Notes under the pieces: generated by a model
The model's database searches: none
What the model saw: only the letters and a program-made list of their open reading frames with translations
What the model was told of the DNA's origin: nothing
Origin: Bacteroidota bacterium
GTDB lineage: Bacteria > Bacteroidota > Bacteroidia > Bacteroidales > Dysgonomonadaceae
Direction: 5' to 3'
Assembly (NCBI GenBank): GCA_023399295.1
Contig: JAEWQF010000036.1
Coordinates: 1 to 16,043 of the forward strand
DNA length: 16,043 bases
Translations under genes and position numbers: made by a program
Shown here: in pieces, positions 13,891-16,043 of the stretch
Layout of the letters: every line of letters starts with the position of its first letter
Position numbering within the stretch: position 1 is the stretch's first letter

Positions 13891-13898
13891 CAAAAGTA
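13891..13898 (-). promoter_or_regulatory. Putative -7 promoter box of the DUF1573 gene
   Basis: On the minus strand the site reads TACTTTTG, an exact TAnnTTTG match, 49 bp before the DUF1573 ATG and just after the macroglobulin stop codon. No TTTG is found at -33, which would fall at the end of the macroglobulin gene. Confidence 0.45.
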
Positions 13899-13919
13899 AC
13901 AATTAAGTGAAGCAGCTGT

Positions 13920-16043
13920 TTACTCTTTAACAATAATTCGCATACCGCCGGTATGGGATGTAAACTCGGGAGCATAGAGCGATTGCACCGTGGCGATGCC
14001 GTTGGAATAGCTGCCGGCACGGGTCACATAGAGGTCATACTCGAACAGGCGGGTGCCACGAGGCAACTGATCGAAAAAGAAGGAGGTAGAGGCATCCTTC
14101 GTCACCTGGTAATAGGGCACTCCATTTTGCCAGGCCATGCCGGAGAGCTGTGTGACCGGCTCGAAGCTGGCGGCACGCATATCCTTGAGCTGCACGAACT
14201 CAAGGTCACGGTCGTTGCGGAGAGTAAGCCGCACCACCACCTTGTCGCCCACCTGCAGGGGTCGTTCTTCCGTCAGCGGCACCAGCACCCTGCCGCTCTC
14301 ATCGGTCTGTTCCAGGAAGAGCTCCTTTTCGATATCGAGCGAGCCATCACTTTTCACCACCTTGTCCATCTCCTCGAAGTATTGGCGGTAGAGGGCACCC
14401 CAGGCGGGACCGCTGCCGTTGTGCTCCACGGTGACACGTCCCATTGCGGGAGTGATCTCCGAGCGGCTCCAGCTCTCCTTGAAGTAACCCGTTCCCGCTG
14501 CCTTGTTTGACGGTTCAACCACCTTGTCACCGACGGTGACGGTGGTCTCTCCCGTGGCTGCAAACCAGTCGCTGCCGCTGCTCAACAAAGTGTAGACAGC
14601 ATCGGTGGTGGCATGCGTCGACTCCCATTGCTGTGTCTGCTTCTGTTTGAGCAGCCATCGTTTCATCCGGTCCATCTCCCCGGTGGAGGCGCCCCCCAGG
14701 CGGAAGGCATCCATGATGAAGGTGTGCACTGAGGTAGCCGACTGTGACATAAAGACCTGCGCATGGTTGTTGGCCCAGTACATTCCCAGCTCGTCGGATT
14801 GGGTGGCATGTTCGCGATAGGAGCGCAGGATCGCCTGCAACAGCTCCTTCTGTTGATTGCGATGCATCAGCACCGCGATCAGTGATCGCTCGTAGAGTCC
14901 ATAAGAGGTCCAGTGTTTCTGCAGTACGGAATGGTAGAAGTCGCTCATCTCTTTCAGCTCCTTTTCCATGGGACGGTCACTGTATGCCGATCGCACGTAG
15001 AGATACTCCAGATCGGTGAGCGAGATCATTTTTATTTTCTTCCACTCCTTGTTGGCTCGTTTCATTGCCTCGAAGCGGCGCAGCGCCTCAGCATCGGCAA
15101 AGGCGACAGCCTGCGACTGCATGGAAAGCGTCTCATCGCCCGACTGCAAAGCGCCCAGCTCCTGCAGGCGATTCAAGCCGTAGAGGATGTAATGGGTGAT
15201 GCCGACAGAGGGACGGAATCCCTTGAACCAGCTCCAGCCCCCTTCATTTGTCTGCAGCTCCTGCAGCCGTCGCAGTGAGCGAGCGAGCTGGTCGCGGCTG
15301 CGGTTCAAGTCGAACAACAGCGAGAGCCGCTGCCGCTGTTCCGATTCATCGCGTGCCTCGAGTACCCAGGGAGTCTCCTCAAGCAGGAGGTTTTTCAGTT
15401 CCTCGTTTTTGGCAAGCTGCGACTGCAACGACGCACCGCTGCCCCCCTCTTTCTGCCAGGCATCCACCATGGCGCTCACCCGGGGGTAGCTTTTACCGAT
15501 GAAGTCACCCAGCGAAGTGCTGTAGTAGGCGGCGAACCAGGCCACCGCATTGTCGCTCGCGGGGTCGCTCAGCACCGGCAGGGCCTGCACGGCGTACCAG
15601 GCAGGAGAGGAGGCAAACTCCAGCGTGAGCCGGTACTCCTCCGCCGTGGGGGAGCTGCTTTCCAGCAGGCGCTCCATGGTGAACTGCTTCTTTTCACTAC
15701 CGTTCAGGTCCATGCGCATGCTCTCGGTCACCAGCATCCGGTTGGGCAACACCGCCAGTGCATGCTGCTCACCGTCGCTGAAGAGTTCGCTCCCGGCCAC
15801 GACGCGCACCCCGAGGAGATCGATCCCGGTGGGGAGCACAAAGCTCCAGGCAACCTCGGTGGATGTGCCGGCAGCCAGGGTGAAGGGCATTACAGCATCG
15901 TCGATCCTGATATCAGAGATCAATTCCTCGGTAAGGGGATTGAAGAGCTGCAGCCTTACCTCACCCTTCAGCAGGCTGTCGGAGAGGTTGGAGATCTTGC
16001 TGCTGATGGTGGCTTGATCACCCTCCCTGAGGAAGCGCGGCAT
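13920..16043 (-). CDS. Bacterial alpha-2-macroglobulin family protein, C-terminal part
   Basis: The last 707 residues of a much larger protein (family members are often well over 1500 aa). The Met at the window edge is internal: it opens PRFLREGD, which in this family starts the central A2M domain. Layout by window residue: A2M domain about 1-100; SSPAWYAVQALPVLSD (145-160), leading into the helical thioester-domain barrel, about 160-470, with YGLNRLQELG; then a beta-rich C-terminal region including LQVGDKVVVRLTLRND and, near 667-677, FEYDLYVTRAG. These envelope proteins are thought to trap or inhibit attacking proteases. At the place where active members carry Cys-x-Glu-Gln, this one reads Asp-Asn-Ala-Val (164-167), so the covalent thioester appears lost. 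No pbpC partner is visible downstream. Confidence 0.93.
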   Translation of the reverse strand: MPRFLREGDQATISSKISNLSDSLLKGEVRLQLFNPLTEELISDIRIDDAVMPFTLAAGTSTEVAWSFVLPTGIDLLGVRVVAGSELFSDGEQHALAVLPNRMLVTESMRMDLNGSEKKQFTMERLLESSSPTAEEYRLTLEFASSPAWYAVQALPVLSDPASDNAVAWFAAYYSTSLGDFIGKSYPRVSAMVDAWQKEGGSGASLQSQLAKNEELKNLLLEETPWVLEARDESEQRQRLSLLFDLNRSRDQLARSLRRLQELQTNEGGWSWFKGFRPSVGITHYILYGLNRLQELGALQSGDETLSMQSQAVAFADAEALRRFEAMKRANKEWKKIKMISLTDLEYLYVRSAYSDRPMEKELKEMSDFYHSVLQKHWTSYGLYERSLIAVLMHRNQQKELLQAILRSYREHATQSDELGMYWANNHAQVFMSQSATSVHTFIMDAFRLGGASTGEMDRMKRWLLKQKQTQQWESTHATTDAVYTLLSSGSDWFAATGETTVTVGDKVVEPSNKAAGTGYFKESWSRSEITPAMGRVTVEHNGSGPAWGALYRQYFEEMDKVVKSDGSLDIEKELFLEQTDESGRVLVPLTEERPLQVGDKVVVRLTLRNDRDLEFVQLKDMRAASFEPVTQLSGMAWQNGVPYYQVTKDASTSFFFDQLPRGTRLFEYDLYVTRAGSYSNGIATVQSLYAPEFTSHTGGMRIIVKE

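Noticed and set aside
13885..13915. GCTGC/GCAGC inverted repeat after the macroglobulin gene as a terminator
   Set aside because: Only five base pairs around a loop of about 20 nt, and no T-run follows on the minus strand.
16041..16043. ATG at the right edge as the true start of the macroglobulin
   Set aside because: It precedes the internal PRFLREGD motif of the family and there is no signal peptide; the gene must continue beyond the window.

Overview
The window looks like a Bacteroidota chromosome segment, probably Bacteroidales. The grounds are a TonB-dependent receptor with an N-terminal carboxypeptidase-regulatory-like domain, a DUF4876-type lipoprotein, a DUF1573 protein, signal peptides cut in front of Gln, A-rich leaders without clear Shine-Dalgarno sites, and exact matches to the Bacteroides -7 promoter element (TAnnTTTG) before several genes. 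No genus is claimed. Every gene I can support lies on the minus strand, so transcription runs from high to low coordinates. There is no sign of an insertion sequence, CRISPR array or phage.

Region 1 (11888 down to 1, continuing past the left edge) is a tightly packed six-gene unit with gaps of 42, 59, 17, 16 and 11 bp. In order it holds: a secreted gingipain-like (C25/caspase-fold) protein with a helical, HEAT-like C-terminal half (718 aa, paralog A); a TonB-dependent receptor (963 aa); a DUF4876-type lipoprotein (406 aa); an outer-membrane beta-barrel protein resembling DUF6850 (523 aa); a second C25/HEAT-like protein (720 aa, paralog B); and a third (at least 579 aa, paralog C, cut by the window edge). 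The three paralogs share a His-Gly and Asp-Ala-Cys pair and several long signatures. They bracket an outer-membrane trio. My working inference is an envelope system that couples proteolysis or peptide processing to TonB-dependent uptake. This is the most interesting part of the window.

Region 2 (11889-12281) is an AT-rich spacer. It holds the probable promoter of the six-gene unit, a perfect 14-bp palindrome, a 9-bp direct repeat, and a tRNA-Glu (anticodon CTC) with its own -7 box.

Region 3 (12282-13841) holds meaB, the GTPase chaperone of methylmalonyl-CoA mutase, and a small secreted DUF1573 protein. A strong intrinsic terminator lies between them, and its loop carries the -7 element of the meaB promoter.

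Region 4 (13920-16043, continuing past the right edge) is the C-terminal 707 residues of a large bacterial alpha-2-macroglobulin that appears to have lost its thioester motif. No gap longer than 300 bp lacks a gene or RNA.
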